Source: JAFGTX01 sp942492225
Lineage (GTDB): Bacteria; Bacillota; Clostridia; Peptostreptococcales; Acidaminobacteraceae
DNA length: 64,000 nt
Direction of reading: 5' to 3'
Assembly (NCBI GenBank): GCA_942492225.1
Contig: CALODS010000013.1
Location: 1-64,000 of the forward strand
In this document: piece after piece, positions 33,343-43,808 of the stretch
How the letters are laid out: every line of letters begins with the position of its first letter
Numbering within the stretch: position 1 is the stretch's first letter
Translations under genes and position numbers: made by a program
The notes under the pieces: generated by a model
Database searches by the model: none
The model's input: the letters and a program-made list of their open reading frames with translations, nothing else
What the model was told of the DNA's origin: nothing

Positions 33343-35712
33343 CTATTTAAATGTTAACACTGTAACGCCATGACCACCTTCACCATATTCACCATCTCTA
33401 AAATTATTAACATGAGGATGTTTTCTAAAGTAATCTTTCAAACCACTTTTAAGTGCTCCAGTACCCTTACCATGAATTATTCTAACCGATTCTAAATTTG
33501 ATAAATAAGCATCATCAATATATTTATCTAACTCAACAATCGCTTCTTCAACATTCATTCCTCTCAGATCAACCTCTGTACTAATACTCATTGTCCGAGA
33601 ACTATATTTTCTTGAATGTTTTTCTTGATGCTTTAATTTATTATCTTCTTTAATAAGCATCGTATCTTTTATATTTACAGACACTTTCATGATACCTACC
33701 TGTGCCATCAGTTGACCATTATGGTCTACTTCTGAAGCTACCGTACCTTCTTGATTTAATTTCATCAATTTTATTTGATCCCCTATATTTAATTTTTTAG
33801 GCGGTATAAACGTATTGACTGATTCTGAATAGGCACTTTGATTAACTGAAGTTAAATTGTCTTTCATCTTTTTTCGTAATGCTTCAATCTCTTTATTGCG
33901 CTTTTTTTGATCTGCTGTTTCTAGCCCTCTTAAAGACCTGATAATGTCATCAGATTCATCTTTTGCTTTTTTAAGAAGGTTTCTAGCTTCTTCTTTTGCA
34001 TCTTTAAGAATACGTTCCTTTTGTGCAGATAATTTTTCTTCTCTATTACTTAATTTATCTTTTAATTTTTCAACTTCTAGGCGTAGTTTAATCGCTTCAT
34101 CTCGTTCATTTTCTGCTTCTCTTCGACTGTCTTCAATAGAGGATAGAACATCTTCAAATTCAATGTTGTCTTTATCTAAGAATATTTTGGCATGTTCTAT
34201 AATGTCATCCATAAGACCTAATTTACTTGAAATTTCAAAGGCATTAGATTTTCCTGGCACACCAATCAATAGTTTATAAGTTGGTCTAAGAGTCGCAACA
34301 TCAAACTCTACACAAGCGTTTTCTATCCCTTCATTTACAAGGGCAAAATGCTTCAACTCACTATAATGTGTCGTCGCAAGGGTTCTCACATTGGAATTGT
34401 GAAGATAAGATAAAATAGACATTGCCAGTGCAGCACCTTCTGTCGGATCGGTTCCCGCACCAAGCTCATCTAATAATACCAATGAGTTTTCATCAGCCTT
34501 TTCTAATAAACCAACAATATTTGTCATATGAGAGGAGAAAGTACTTAAACTTTGTTCAATACTCTGTTCATCTCCAATATCAGCAAATATGTTTTCGAAA
34601 ATACAAAGTTCACTGCCATGATCGACAGGAATATGAAGGCCTGATTGTGCCATCAACGTTAACAATCCTAACGTCTTAATTGTAACTGTTTTACCACCTG
34701 TATTAGGCCCAGTAATAAGCAAAGTAGTAAAGGTATCACCAAGCCAAATGGTATTGGCAACAACTTCTTTTGGGTCTATAAGAGGATGCCTCGCATTTCT
34801 TAATCTCAAGTAACCTCTTTTATTCAGTTCCGGTGACATCCCTCTCATTTTTAACGACAACTTACCTTTTGCAATTAAAAAATCAAGATAGCCAAGGGTT
34901 TCTTGATTAATGCGTATCTCATTCGTTACTTCACTTACAATGCCAGTAAGAACACTAAGAATATGCTCGATTTCACGTTTTTCAGACATTTTCAGTTCTT
35001 TTAAACTGTTGTTTAATTCTACAACAGCCATCGGTTCTATATAAAGTGTTGCACCACTCGAAGATTGGTCATGCACCAATCCTTTTACATTGTTCTTATG
35101 TTCACTTTTTACCGGTACAACAAATCTATCTTGTCTTATTGTTATAAGTGCATCTTGTAAATACTTCTGACTACTTGAAGAATGAATCAAATTGTCTAAT
35201 TTCTTTCGGATATCACTATGTGCCTTCTCAATAGCTCGGCGAATTTTATAAAGTTCAGGACTTGCATGATCCGATAATTCAGACTCATTAACAATGGCTT
35301 TATTTAATTCATCTTCTATACGTTTAAAGGGACTAATCGTTTCACCATATCCAAAAAGAATTGGATATTTAATAACATCCTCATTCATTCCTTTGACAAA
35401 TTGCTTCATTAGTCTTGCAGTTCTTAAACTATCCGATATATGAAGTAACTGCATAATAGAAAGTGTTGCACCAATATCCGCAAGTTTCAAACTCTCTTTC
35501 AAATCATAAAGGGGGCCCATTGGTATTGTACTACTCTTAACAACTACTTCCGCTATTTCACTGGTTTCTTTAAGTAATTGCTTTACTTCATCAAAGTTTC
35601 CAGATGGTTGTAAAGCCTCTACAAGAGAGCGTCCCAAAGCCGAAGATACTTCATTCATCAGTAAGCTTTTTATTTTTGCATATTCAAGGACTCTTAGTGT
35701 TTTTTCATTCAC
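33343..35712 (-). CDS. mutS2: MutS2 / RqcU-type Smr-domain ATPase
   Basis: A 789-residue protein. The MutS-type core has RHPLIDP, Walker A ITGPNTGGKTVTIKTLGLL near 330, Walker B LVLLDELGAGTDPTEG and TTHYSELK. A long charged coiled coil (~510-630), a KOW-like segment (NIGDQIKLMKLNQEGTV) and a C-terminal Smr nuclease domain with DLRGMNVEEA and IIHGKGTGAL follow. In Bacillus it splits collided ribosomes for quality control; in others it limits recombination. A GTG at 35712 is favoured because AGGAG lies 8 nt upstream and MNEKTLRVLEY is the family N-terminus. It is 23 nt after the U32 gene. Confidence 0.97.
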   Translation of the reverse strand: MNEKTLRVLEYAKIKSLLMNEVSSALGRSLVEALQPSGNFDEVKQLLKETSEIAEVVVKSSTIPMGPLYDLKESLKLADIGATLSIMQLLHISDSLRTARLMKQFVKGMNEDVIKYPILFGYGETISPFKRIEDELNKAIVNESELSDHASPELYKIRRAIEKAHSDIRKKLDNLIHSSSSQKYLQDALITIRQDRFVVPVKSEHKNNVKGLVHDQSSSGATLYIEPMAVVELNNSLKELKMSEKREIEHILSVLTGIVSEVTNEIRINQETLGYLDFLIAKGKLSLKMRGMSPELNKRGYLRLRNARHPLIDPKEVVANTIWLGDTFTTLLITGPNTGGKTVTIKTLGLLTLMAQSGLHIPVDHGSELCIFENIFADIGDEQSIEQSLSTFSSHMTNIVGLLEKADENSLVLLDELGAGTDPTEGAALAMSILSYLHNSNVRTLATTHYSELKHFALVNEGIENACVEFDVATLRPTYKLLIGVPGKSNAFEISSKLGLMDDIIEHAKIFLDKDNIEFEDVLSSIEDSRREAENERDEAIKLRLEVEKLKDKLSNREEKLSAQKERILKDAKEEARNLLKKAKDESDDIIRSLRGLETADQKKRNKEIEALRKKMKDNLTSVNQSAYSESVNTFIPPKKLNIGDQIKLMKLNQEGTVASEVDHNGQLMAQVGIMKVSVNIKDTMLIKEDNKLKHQEKHSRKYSSRTMSISTEVDLRGMNVEEAIVELDKYIDDAYLSNLESVRIIHGKGTGALKSGLKDYFRKHPHVNNFRDGEYGEGGHGVTVLTFK

Positions 35713-35735
35713 TTTTCTCACTCCTATTCTGTCTG

Positions 35736-38165
35736 CTACTCTACACCTCTTCTAAGATGTCCATTTGTGTAGCTTATATCATAAGTTGTTTTTAACCACT
35801 CTTCATCTGTTTTATAAGTTGGGTTACCGTCTAATGCTTTCATCACCATGCTAAGCACACCATTTACAAATGAGCGATCTTCATTATAAAATTCTATTCG
35901 TAATTTTGAAATACCTATATGTTCTAGTCTTGTAATTTCATCTATTAAATTGACATAAGGACCATTTAACACTTGAACATGTTTACAATCAGTGCCAAAC
36001 AGTGGGAAAAACGCCCCTTTTTCATCAACGAGGCCATGTTGGTTCAGTTTACAGTTTGCAACACTTTCACATACATTACACTCTTTAACCGGACAATAAT
36101 TCATCATCATGACACTTTGACGACCAAACAATAACATTTCCTTTTCAATAATGGTTGGTGGTAACCCTTTGATTTCTTCTGATGTTAATTCTGGTGAAAC
36201 ATGTATCGTCTCCACTCCAAAATCCTCAAATTTCTTTAGGGTGTAAGCATTCATTACATTTAAGCCAAAATCACCAGCACATGGTCTTTTATCGGCTTGT
36301 CTAACACCGCCCAAATGACCAAATACAACACCTGATTGCGCATGATTGTCTAACCAAGTCATCACTTTCTGCAAATCCACATCATGTAACATTTTATTGC
36401 CATGAAGCGAGAAGGACACATCGGCGTCTAAGCACTTATCATAAGCTTCTGTCGCAGTTTTTAAATCTTTATAATAAATTGTACTAACACCTGATGCAAT
36501 AACAGCATCTAATTGTTCTAGCGTCGCCACAGAACACGTCAATGAAACAGGATATTTTTTTAAGTCCATCACATCAAACACATCACCGATTGAAATGTTT
36601 TTCGCCACACGTTCTGGATAAGAAATCGCTCTAAGTGCCGTCAATGCTTCTAATGCTTCACGACGCACTCGATTTATTTCTTTGATTGGAACAGTCACAT
36701 CATTCGATGATATGATTGTACTCTGTCCTAAAAGATATGGTGTGTCACCTATTTTACCAAGTTGTTCTATTATTCTTTCTTCACTTAAAGCAACATTCAT
36801 CGCTTTTTCAACTAATTTTTCACCCACCACTTCAACAACATGATGTTTTCCATCCATAACCTTTATCGTTATTGGGCTTCCTTCATTCATTGTAATGGTC
36901 ATATCTACTGGTATTCTAAGACGCTCTTTATCTAACCACTGAGTAACTTCTTGTACCAATTGTTTGTCGTAAGTCTTATAAATCGTTTCTCCTGGAAATA
37001 CTTTGTGCTTAAATGGAATACGAACAATTTGCCCTGGCAAACCGAGTTTTTCTTTTTCACTGCCAATAAAAACATGCTCAACTCTTCCACCAACCGTCTT
37101 ATTACCTCTTCTAATTTGTACGTCATCACCTACAGAAAGTTCTTCTTTTAAACGTAAAGTTAATTGTAGTTTTTTACCGTCATAACTTGTCACTTCTCCA
37201 ACATGATAGCCCTTGTTACTTGGGGTATCAATGCTCATTCTATTTTTTTGGGGGTCTTGTAATATATGTCCACTTGTATACTCACGATTAAATACTTTAC
37301 TTAATTTTTCTTGTGCTTCTTGAATAAGTGCAGGTTCGATTACACCATTATTCTTACTTGCTTCGTCCATTAATTTTCTATATGTCGAAACAACCTGGAA
37401 CGTATATTCAGGACCTTTCATACGACCTTCGATTTTATAAGCATAGATTGATGAAGACATTAATGACTCAAAACCAGTAGCTGATGACAAATCCTTTGGA
37501 CTAAGTAAATAACCATTGGATAAAACTTCTTTTTCTGAACGCATATCTTCAAACGTCACCAATTGATAGTCTCTGCGGCAAGCTTGTGCACAACTGCCTC
37601 TGTTACCACTTCGTCCACCAATCATACTACTGATGAGGCATTGTCCAGAGTAAGAAATGCAAAGTGCACCATGAATAAAGGCTTCCACTTCTACACCCGT
37701 TTCATCTATAATGGTTTGAATTTCTTTAAGTGATAACTCACGCGCTAAAACAACGCGTTTTAGACCCATTGATTGTGCTACTCTAACATCTTCTGTATTG
37801 TGCAGCGACATTTGTGTGCTCGCATGACATTCTAAGTCTGGATAATGTTCCTTAACAAGGCTCAATACACCAAGATCTTGTACAATGATGGCATCAATAT
37901 CTGCCATATAAAGTTGACCTATATAATAAATTAGTTCCTTCATTTCCTCATCTTTAATTAGTGTATTAACAGTAATGTATACTTTAACATTTCTGATATG
38001 GCAATAGGCAACTGCTTCTTTAATCTCTTCCAAATTAAAATTTGCTGCGTATTTTCTAGCGCCAAATGATTTTCCTGATAAATAAACTGCGTCTGCACCG
38101 CCTTGTACTGCTGCTACTAAGGCCTCATAACTTCCTGCTGGGGCTAATAATTCTTTGTTTTTCAT
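35736..38165 (-). CDS. Peptidase U32 family protein, long form
   Basis: An 809-residue U32 protein. The N-terminal barrel starts KNKELLAPAGSYEALVAAVQ and includes CHASTQMSLHN and the signature EAFIHGALCISYSGQCLISS followed by GRSGNRGSCAQACR. Conserved cysteines there and in a second cluster (YCPVKECNVCESVANC) suggest an iron-sulfur site. A DUF3656-like middle region (NKGYHVGEV) and a C-terminal barrel-like half follow. Related proteins (RlhA/YdcP) hydroxylate 23S rRNA cytidine; the exact substrate here is unproven. ATG 38165 follows GGAG. It is upstream of mutS2 in the same direction. Confidence 0.93.
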   Translation of the reverse strand: MKNKELLAPAGSYEALVAAVQGGADAVYLSGKSFGARKYAANFNLEEIKEAVAYCHIRNVKVYITVNTLIKDEEMKELIYYIGQLYMADIDAIIVQDLGVLSLVKEHYPDLECHASTQMSLHNTEDVRVAQSMGLKRVVLARELSLKEIQTIIDETGVEVEAFIHGALCISYSGQCLISSMIGGRSGNRGSCAQACRRDYQLVTFEDMRSEKEVLSNGYLLSPKDLSSATGFESLMSSSIYAYKIEGRMKGPEYTFQVVSTYRKLMDEASKNNGVIEPALIQEAQEKLSKVFNREYTSGHILQDPQKNRMSIDTPSNKGYHVGEVTSYDGKKLQLTLRLKEELSVGDDVQIRRGNKTVGGRVEHVFIGSEKEKLGLPGQIVRIPFKHKVFPGETIYKTYDKQLVQEVTQWLDKERLRIPVDMTITMNEGSPITIKVMDGKHHVVEVVGEKLVEKAMNVALSEERIIEQLGKIGDTPYLLGQSTIISSNDVTVPIKEINRVRREALEALTALRAISYPERVAKNISIGDVFDVMDLKKYPVSLTCSVATLEQLDAVIASGVSTIYYKDLKTATEAYDKCLDADVSFSLHGNKMLHDVDLQKVMTWLDNHAQSGVVFGHLGGVRQADKRPCAGDFGLNVMNAYTLKKFEDFGVETIHVSPELTSEEIKGLPPTIIEKEMLLFGRQSVMMMNYCPVKECNVCESVANCKLNQHGLVDEKGAFFPLFGTDCKHVQVLNGPYVNLIDEITRLEHIGISKLRIEFYNEDRSFVNGVLSMVMKALDGNPTYKTDEEWLKTTYDISYTNGHLRRGVE

Positions 38166-38252
38166 TTTTTCTCCATTCTTTATAGGTGTTAAAATCGAGT
38201 CAAGCACATTTTGTGATTACCCTGTTTAATATAGTTAAATTGACTATATTTC

Positions 38253-38288
38253 AAAAAATCAATGCAGAAGCATAATCGCTTCTGCACT
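38253..38288 (-). terminator. Terminator after zapA
   Basis: Minus-strand TGCAGAAGCG and TGCTTCTGCA form a 9-10 bp stem with a short AT loop, then TTGATTTTTT, 20 nt after the zapA stop. Confidence 0.88.
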
Positions 38289-38305
38289 GTGATTTTAACC
38301 TCAAG

Positions 38306-38914
38306 TTAACTGTTCTTTTCGAACGTATCTACAAATTCTTTTAGTTCATTCTGAGAATATTGTAACGACTTGTTTAAGTCATTAATTTGTTTCTCTTTAG
38401 CTTCTAGCTCTTCTTCTAAAGAATCTATTTTTGATTTCAATTCATTAATAACGACACTCGTCGTAGAAAGCTCTTTACATTTATCTTCCGCTCTTCTACA
38501 GTTCTCATCTAATTGTCCTCTTAGTTCAAGGATGGTTTGTTCATATGACTGAAGTGATTCTATAAGTTCAACGTTTTCTTTTTCTATACTAAAAGAATTC
38601 ATTTCTCTATCCGTCAACGTATCTTTTACTTTTAATAACTCTTCAGCTAAAACATCTATCTCTTGTTTTGGATTTTCATATCGTTTTATAATTGCCTTCT
38701 GTTCATCAAGTGCTTTTAAGTATTCATCCGTCATATTGAGCGCAGTTAAAACAGCAACCATAGATGTACTTAATTTTTTATTATTATTATATAATTCTTT
38801 CATCTTATCATCTACAAGATTGGAAACACGTTGCATATGTTCTCTTGCATCATCACTGATAAGTGTATATTCTTGTCCCATTATCTTTACGACTACTTTG
38901 TTCTTAACAGTCAT
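38306..38914 (-). CDS. zapA: Cell division protein ZapA
   Basis: FtsZ-ring stabiliser. The N-terminal ~90 residues match ZapA (VVVKIMGQEYTLISDDARE, AVLTALNMTDEYLKALDE). The remaining ~110 residues are an extended coiled coil (SLEEELEAKEKQINDLNKSL), longer than the ~100-residue E. coli protein but usual for clostridial ZapA. The N-terminus starts TVKNKVVVKIMG after GGAG. It is transcribed leftward and ends in its own terminator, but read-through into the U32 gene would form the zapA-U32-mutS2 order common in Clostridia. Confidence 0.93.
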   Translation of the reverse strand: MTVKNKVVVKIMGQEYTLISDDAREHMQRVSNLVDDKMKELYNNNKKLSTSMVAVLTALNMTDEYLKALDEQKAIIKRYENPKQEIDVLAEELLKVKDTLTDREMNSFSIEKENVELIESLQSYEQTILELRGQLDENCRRAEDKCKELSTTSVVINELKSKIDSLEEELEAKEKQINDLNKSLQYSQNELKEFVDTFEKNS

Positions 38915-39163
38915 CGCTCCAACCCCTTCAATTTCATTAACAATATTATTTTTATTATAACATACTCACCTTATAGATTGGTAGAAAAATCATCTTAATA
39001 AGAAGCATTAAATTATAAACAAGCGTTCATTTGTTAAGAAAGTATTAGAAGGTTAAAAATGTATTAGAAATACGTATATATGAAGATAAATATCGTCGTT
39101 TGAGGTATAATAATTTCGTTGAGAGAAAAAAATAATTAAATTGTGTATTAAGTAGGAGGCATT

Positions 39164-42100
39164 ATGGATAATGAACATTTAAGAGATGACATACCTGAAT
39201 TACATGAACCCATGAATATACTCGGTAAGTGGTCGGCGTTTTTTGTTAATCGATATCGAGTTGTATATTTGTTGATTCTTATGATTTTGGTCCTCGGGAT
39301 TACATCTTATTTTACGCTCCCAAGAGAGCTTAACCCCGAAATTGTATTACCTTACGGACATATTCTTACCGTATATAATGGTGCTGCACCAGAAGAAGTG
39401 GAAAATCTTATAACAGATGATATAGAAAATGCTGTTACTGATATAGAAGATATTAAGTCACTCACCTCTTATTCTGGATTTGGTTATTCAAGTGTCTTTA
39501 TTGAATTTGACCAAGGCGTTGATATTGATGATAAAATCAGTGAGCTACGCGAAAAAGTTTCAGGCATTCAAAACAATTTACCAGAAGATGCTGAAACACC
39601 AACCGTTGGTAATTTTGAAACAAACAACGCACCAATATTGATTATTAACATTACAGGTGATATGAATCTTGTTGAACTTAAAAGTATTGCAGAAGATATC
39701 GCAACGCGATTAGAAAATGAATCAGATATTCAAGAGGCACTTATCATTGGTGGGCTTGAACGTGAAATTAGTATTATCGTTGATCCAAACCTGTTATTTA
39801 ACTATGGTATTTCAATTGATCAAATTAAAAACGTTTTATCAAGTTCAAATATTAACTTCCCAGGCGGAAGTATTGTTCTTGATAAAAAAGAATATAACTT
39901 AAGAACCGTTGGTGAATTTAAAGATATTCGCGAAATTGAAAATATCGTTGTTACATATAATGGCAACACACCAATAACACTTAAAGACATTGCTATTGTA
40001 AAAGATGGCTACAAAGAAATTGAATCTTATTCTAGGATGTCTATCGGACTGAATACAGACGAAGCTGGAACGAAACAATCTATATCTATAGCCGTAAAGA
40101 AAAAGAAATCTGCAGATATTATTAAAACATCTGCTCTTATCAATACAATTATAAAAGATGAAAAGGGTACACTTTATCCTGAAAATTTAGATGTATATAT
40201 CAGTGGTGACACAGCCAAATATGTTAGAGATCAACTTGGTGGTGTTACAGACAATGCAGTATCTGGTTTATTACTGGTTCTCATCGTTTTATTTTTATTT
40301 ATTGGTTTTGGTGAATCAATTGTCGTTTCGACAGTAATTCCACTCGCTATTTTAACCGCTTTATGGTTATTAAAAATATCAGACATGACACTAAATACCA
40401 TCACACTTTTTTCAATTGTTCTTGCAGTTGGAATGCTTGTAGATAACGGTATCGTTATCATGGAAAATATCGACCGATTGAGGTACAAAGGCTTAAATGC
40501 TAAAGAAGCTGCAATTGTAGGAACAAATCAAATTGCACCAGCTGTTTTCTCTTCAATGTTAACAACAACAGCTGCATTTTTTCCAATTGCTTTAACGTCT
40601 GGTATTATGGGCGCATTCATTAGACCTATTCCAATAACGGTTATATACGCACTTGTTTCATCGTTTTTCATGGCGATTACGATTACACCTGCACTTTGTT
40701 CTATTATGTTAAAGAAACATCGTTCACAAGGCATTACGCAAAGTCCCAAATTTAAGAAATATAAAATTGCTGCTTCTGTAGGTTTTATCGCTTTACTTGC
40801 CATATTTGCTTTTAGAGATGATGGCACTATAGGTTTACTATCAGCTGTCTTTGCAATAATATTTTCTGGAATGATGTTCCTTAAGCAAATTAAAGGAGAT
40901 AAAAAACCTGAAGAAATGGAATTCATACAAAAGTATGCTAATTTCCTTTATAAAATCATCTTATCAAAAGCTAAAAGACGATTGGCTGTCGGGTTGACGA
41001 TTATTGCTTTTTTCATGAGTTTAGCGTTACCTATTACTGGTATATTAAAAGTTAATATGTTCTCATCAGATGACATAGATAGACTTTACATTGATGTAAA
41101 AACACCTGTCGGAACAACAATCGACATAACAGATGGCATCATGGCAGAAGTTGAGTCGCGTTTACTCGACATTCCTGAAATCGAATCTTTTGTTGCTAAC
41201 GTTGGTATCACTGGCGCTGATAGTTTTGATAGCTTTGGCGAAGGTGGTGGCGGTGATCCAACAATTGGTCGCGTGGTTATTGACTTAACATGGCCAAAAG
41301 ATAGAGATTTAACCTCTATGGAAATTGCGGACATCTTACGCGAACGTCTTAAGGGTATTCCCGGCGGTGAAGTTAAGGTTACCGAACTAGATAACGGACC
41401 ACCTCAAGGATCACCTATTGCTGTAAAAATTTCGGGGACTGATTTGGAGACACTTAAAAAAGTAACTTCAGACTACGAGCAAATATTAAAGGGCATTAAA
41501 GGAACACGAAAAATATCATCAAGTGTCAGTCGTGGTGATATGGAATTACAAATTATAGTTGATAAGCAAAAAGCCTCACGTTATGGTGTTAATGACATGC
41601 AAGTTGCAATGGCTGTTAGAAATGCAGTAACAGGACTCAAAGCTACGTCATTTAGAAATAATCAAGATGATATTGATGTTATGATTCGTACTACAGATGG
41701 CAACTTGACAAAAAAGAGTGATTTAAAAGATATTTATGTCTACTCTATGTCAGGGCAACCCATCAAATTAGATACTATTGCCTCTATCAAAGAAGTCGAA
41801 GGCCTTAGAGCTATTCAACATGAGGATTTAAAACGTCGAATGACGCTACAAAGTGATTTGATTGCAGGTTACAATGCTACAGAAGTGACAGCTGAATTTC
41901 AAAAAGCTATAGAAAATTATCCATTACCCTCTAATGTTACAGTTAGCTATGGTGGTGAAGTAGAAAACTTACAAGATTCATTTACTGAAATGTTTAGAAA
42001 TATGTTTGTAGCCGTTATACTTGTTTATATGATTTTGGCCGTTCAATTCAATTCATTGTCACAACCAGGTATTATCTTATTTACTGTACCGATGGCGATG

Positions 42101-42550
42101 ATTGGCGTCATGCCTGGTCTATTATTGACAGGCAACGAATTTGGTTTTGTTGCATTCATCGGTATTGTATCCTTAGTCGGAATTGCTGTAAATGATGCCA
42201 TTGTTCTCGTTGACTATATTAACTACTTGCGTAAAAATGGTTATGATTTGTATGATGCCGTAAAAGAAACTGGAATTTCAAGATTCATTCCAGTTATGGC
42301 CACTACAATCACAACCGCTGGTGGTATACTACCACTTTCAATGAAAGAAAAGTTTTTCCAACCTTTAGGCGTTGCATTAATTTTTGGCCTAATGACCGCA
42401 ACTGTTTTAACACTTATGATCATTCCAATAATGTATACAATGTTGGAGGAAAGAAAAATAAATAAAGAAAACAAACGTCAACAAAAACAAGCTAAGAAAT
42501 TAGGAGGAAACAACAATGATACTCAAAAAACAGACCCTGCTGTTATTTAG
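39164..42550 (+). CDS. RND efflux pump, HAE-1 type permease
   Basis: A 1128-residue RND transporter with TM1 near residues 30-50, large porter loops, TM2-6 (~365-520), a second large loop, and TM8-12 (~930-1095). The proton-relay TM4 reads VGMLVDNGIVIMENIDR and TM10 LVGIAVNDAIVLVDY. The porter start ELNPEIVLPYGHILTVYNGA is typical of MFP-coupled pumps. It would export drugs, lipids or metals using the proton or sodium gradient. AGGAGG precedes the ATG. Unusually for RND operons, the pump gene precedes the adaptor, and no outer-membrane factor follows, as expected for a cell with one membrane. The adaptor gene overlaps its 3' end by 35 nt. Confidence 0.95.
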   Translation: MDNEHLRDDIPELHEPMNILGKWSAFFVNRYRVVYLLILMILVLGITSYFTLPRELNPEIVLPYGHILTVYNGAAPEEVENLITDDIENAVTDIEDIKSLTSYSGFGYSSVFIEFDQGVDIDDKISELREKVSGIQNNLPEDAETPTVGNFETNNAPILIINITGDMNLVELKSIAEDIATRLENESDIQEALIIGGLEREISIIVDPNLLFNYGISIDQIKNVLSSSNINFPGGSIVLDKKEYNLRTVGEFKDIREIENIVVTYNGNTPITLKDIAIVKDGYKEIESYSRMSIGLNTDEAGTKQSISIAVKKKKSADIIKTSALINTIIKDEKGTLYPENLDVYISGDTAKYVRDQLGGVTDNAVSGLLLVLIVLFLFIGFGESIVVSTVIPLAILTALWLLKISDMTLNTITLFSIVLAVGMLVDNGIVIMENIDRLRYKGLNAKEAAIVGTNQIAPAVFSSMLTTTAAFFPIALTSGIMGAFIRPIPITVIYALVSSFFMAITITPALCSIMLKKHRSQGITQSPKFKKYKIAASVGFIALLAIFAFRDDGTIGLLSAVFAIIFSGMMFLKQIKGDKKPEEMEFIQKYANFLYKIILSKAKRRLAVGLTIIAFFMSLALPITGILKVNMFSSDDIDRLYIDVKTPVGTTIDITDGIMAEVESRLLDIPEIESFVANVGITGADSFDSFGEGGGGDPTIGRVVIDLTWPKDRDLTSMEIADILRERLKGIPGGEVKVTELDNGPPQGSPIAVKISGTDLETLKKVTSDYEQILKGIKGTRKISSSVSRGDMELQIIVDKQKASRYGVNDMQVAMAVRNAVTGLKATSFRNNQDDIDVMIRTTDGNLTKKSDLKDIYVYSMSGQPIKLDTIASIKEVEGLRAIQHEDLKRRMTLQSDLIAGYNATEVTAEFQKAIENYPLPSNVTVSYGGEVENLQDSFTEMFRNMFVAVILVYMILAVQFNSLSQPGIILFTVPMAMIGVMPGLLLTGNEFGFVAFIGIVSLVGIAVNDAIVLVDYINYLRKNGYDLYDAVKETGISRFIPVMATTITTAGGILPLSMKEKFFQPLGVALIFGLMTATVLTLMIIPIMYTMLEERKINKENKRQQKQAKKLGGNNNDTQKTDPAVI

Positions 42551-43637
42551 CAGTTTACTGATACTTTCTCTTGTAGTAACTGCCTGTGGTCCAAAAAAAT
42601 CGGCAGTTACGTCAGACACAGAAGTAACAAATGAACAAGCCGTCAATGACGCGTCAAAAGAAGTGCTCTATGTAAAGTCAGAAACTGTTTCAATGCAACC
42701 CTTTAACAACCAATTAGAACTTCCAGGTAAAGCAGAACCTATTCAAACAGTTGTTATAACTACTAAAACTTCTGGTGCTGTTGAAAGTGCACCTTTCGAT
42801 ATTGGTGATATCGTTGAAAAAGATACTGTTATTTTAACGATTAATGATCAGGATCATAAAATTGCGATGAGCAGTGCAAGCTTAGGACGAGAACAAGCGA
42901 AGATTAACTTAGACGCAACAAAAGATGATTTGTCCAAAAACCGTATTCTCTATGAGAGTGGTGCGATTTCAAAATCACAACTTGATGGATTAGAAGATGG
43001 TTACCAACAAGCCTCAATTGGTTATAAAACTGCACAAAACAACTATGAAACAGCACAAATCAATTTAGAAAATACAAGAATTGAATCACCAATAAATGGC
43101 ATCATCTCAAGTAAAAATGTTTCAATTGGAGAAAATATTAATCCAGGCACACCTGTGTTTACAATTGTAAATACCGAAGAAATTAGCGTTGTCATCGGTA
43201 TTCCAGAGCAATATATTCATGGTGTTGCCGTTAATCAGGAAGTAAACCTTTCATCACAATACGGTACAGATACATGGATAGGAAAAGTTGTTAATATTAG
43301 CCCGGTTATGGATGATATGAGCCATACTTATACGACTAAAGTATTGGTGGACAATAAGGATGGACGTTTAAGATCTGGGATGAGTTTAGATGTATCCATT
43401 GCTATTGGATCTCAAGAAGAACGATTAAGTGTCAATAAACTGAGCCTAATCCTTGAACAAGATAAAACATTTGTTTATACCAATGATAATGGCGTAGCTA
43501 AAATGATGCCAGTTCTTCTTGGTCAGTCAAACGAAAATTACTATGAAGTCATTAGCGGGTTAGAACTTGGTGATGAAGTCATAACTGAAGGTAGTGGCAT
43601 GTTAGAAAATGGTGATTTAATAGAAGTTAAAAATTAA
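42516..43637 (+). CDS. RND efflux membrane-fusion (adaptor) lipoprotein
   Basis: A 373-residue adaptor. The signal peptide ends in the lipobox VVTACG, so Cys is lipidated. A lipoyl-like half (VVITTKTSGAVESAPFDIGD) is followed by a coiled-coil hairpin of about 80 residues (DDLSKNRILYESGAISKSQL), the second lipoyl half (NTRIESPINGIISSKNVSIG), a beta-barrel and the membrane-proximal domain ending GSGMLENGDLIEV. It should sit on the extracytoplasmic face with the upstream RND pump. Its ribosome site AGGAGG lies inside the pump gene, giving a 35-nt overlap. Confidence 0.94.
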   Translation: MILKKQTLLLFSSLLILSLVVTACGPKKSAVTSDTEVTNEQAVNDASKEVLYVKSETVSMQPFNNQLELPGKAEPIQTVVITTKTSGAVESAPFDIGDIVEKDTVILTINDQDHKIAMSSASLGREQAKINLDATKDDLSKNRILYESGAISKSQLDGLEDGYQQASIGYKTAQNNYETAQINLENTRIESPINGIISSKNVSIGENINPGTPVFTIVNTEEISVVIGIPEQYIHGVAVNQEVNLSSQYGTDTWIGKVVNISPVMDDMSHTYTTKVLVDNKDGRLRSGMSLDVSIAIGSQEERLSVNKLSLILEQDKTFVYTNDNGVAKMMPVLLGQSNENYYEVISGLELGDEVITEGSGMLENGDLIEVKN

Positions 43638-43649
43638 ATATTTACAGGA

Positions 43650-43682
43650 GCAGTAGTTCATATTGAATTGCTGCTTTTTTTT
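43650..43682 (+). terminator. Terminator after the RND operon
   Basis: AGCAGTAGTTCA and TGAATTGCTGCT pair (wobbles tolerated) around TAT and are followed by eight T residues. Confidence 0.88.
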
Positions 43683-43744
43683 ATATCAAAATTTGTCTAT
43701 AGATTATTTATATACATCTGTTTATGAATATAAATAAACTTTAA

Positions 43745-43773
43745 TTGTTTTCAATTCATTCATACTATATAGT
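43745..43773 (+). promoter_or_regulatory. Promoter of the CUT1 ABC transporter operon
   Basis: TTGTTT (43745-43750), a 17-nt spacer and TATAGT (43768-43773) lie 35 nt upstream of the substrate-binding protein ATG. Confidence 0.55.
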
Positions 43774-43808
43774 TAATCTGTATTAAATCAATCAATGAAG
43801 GAGATATT

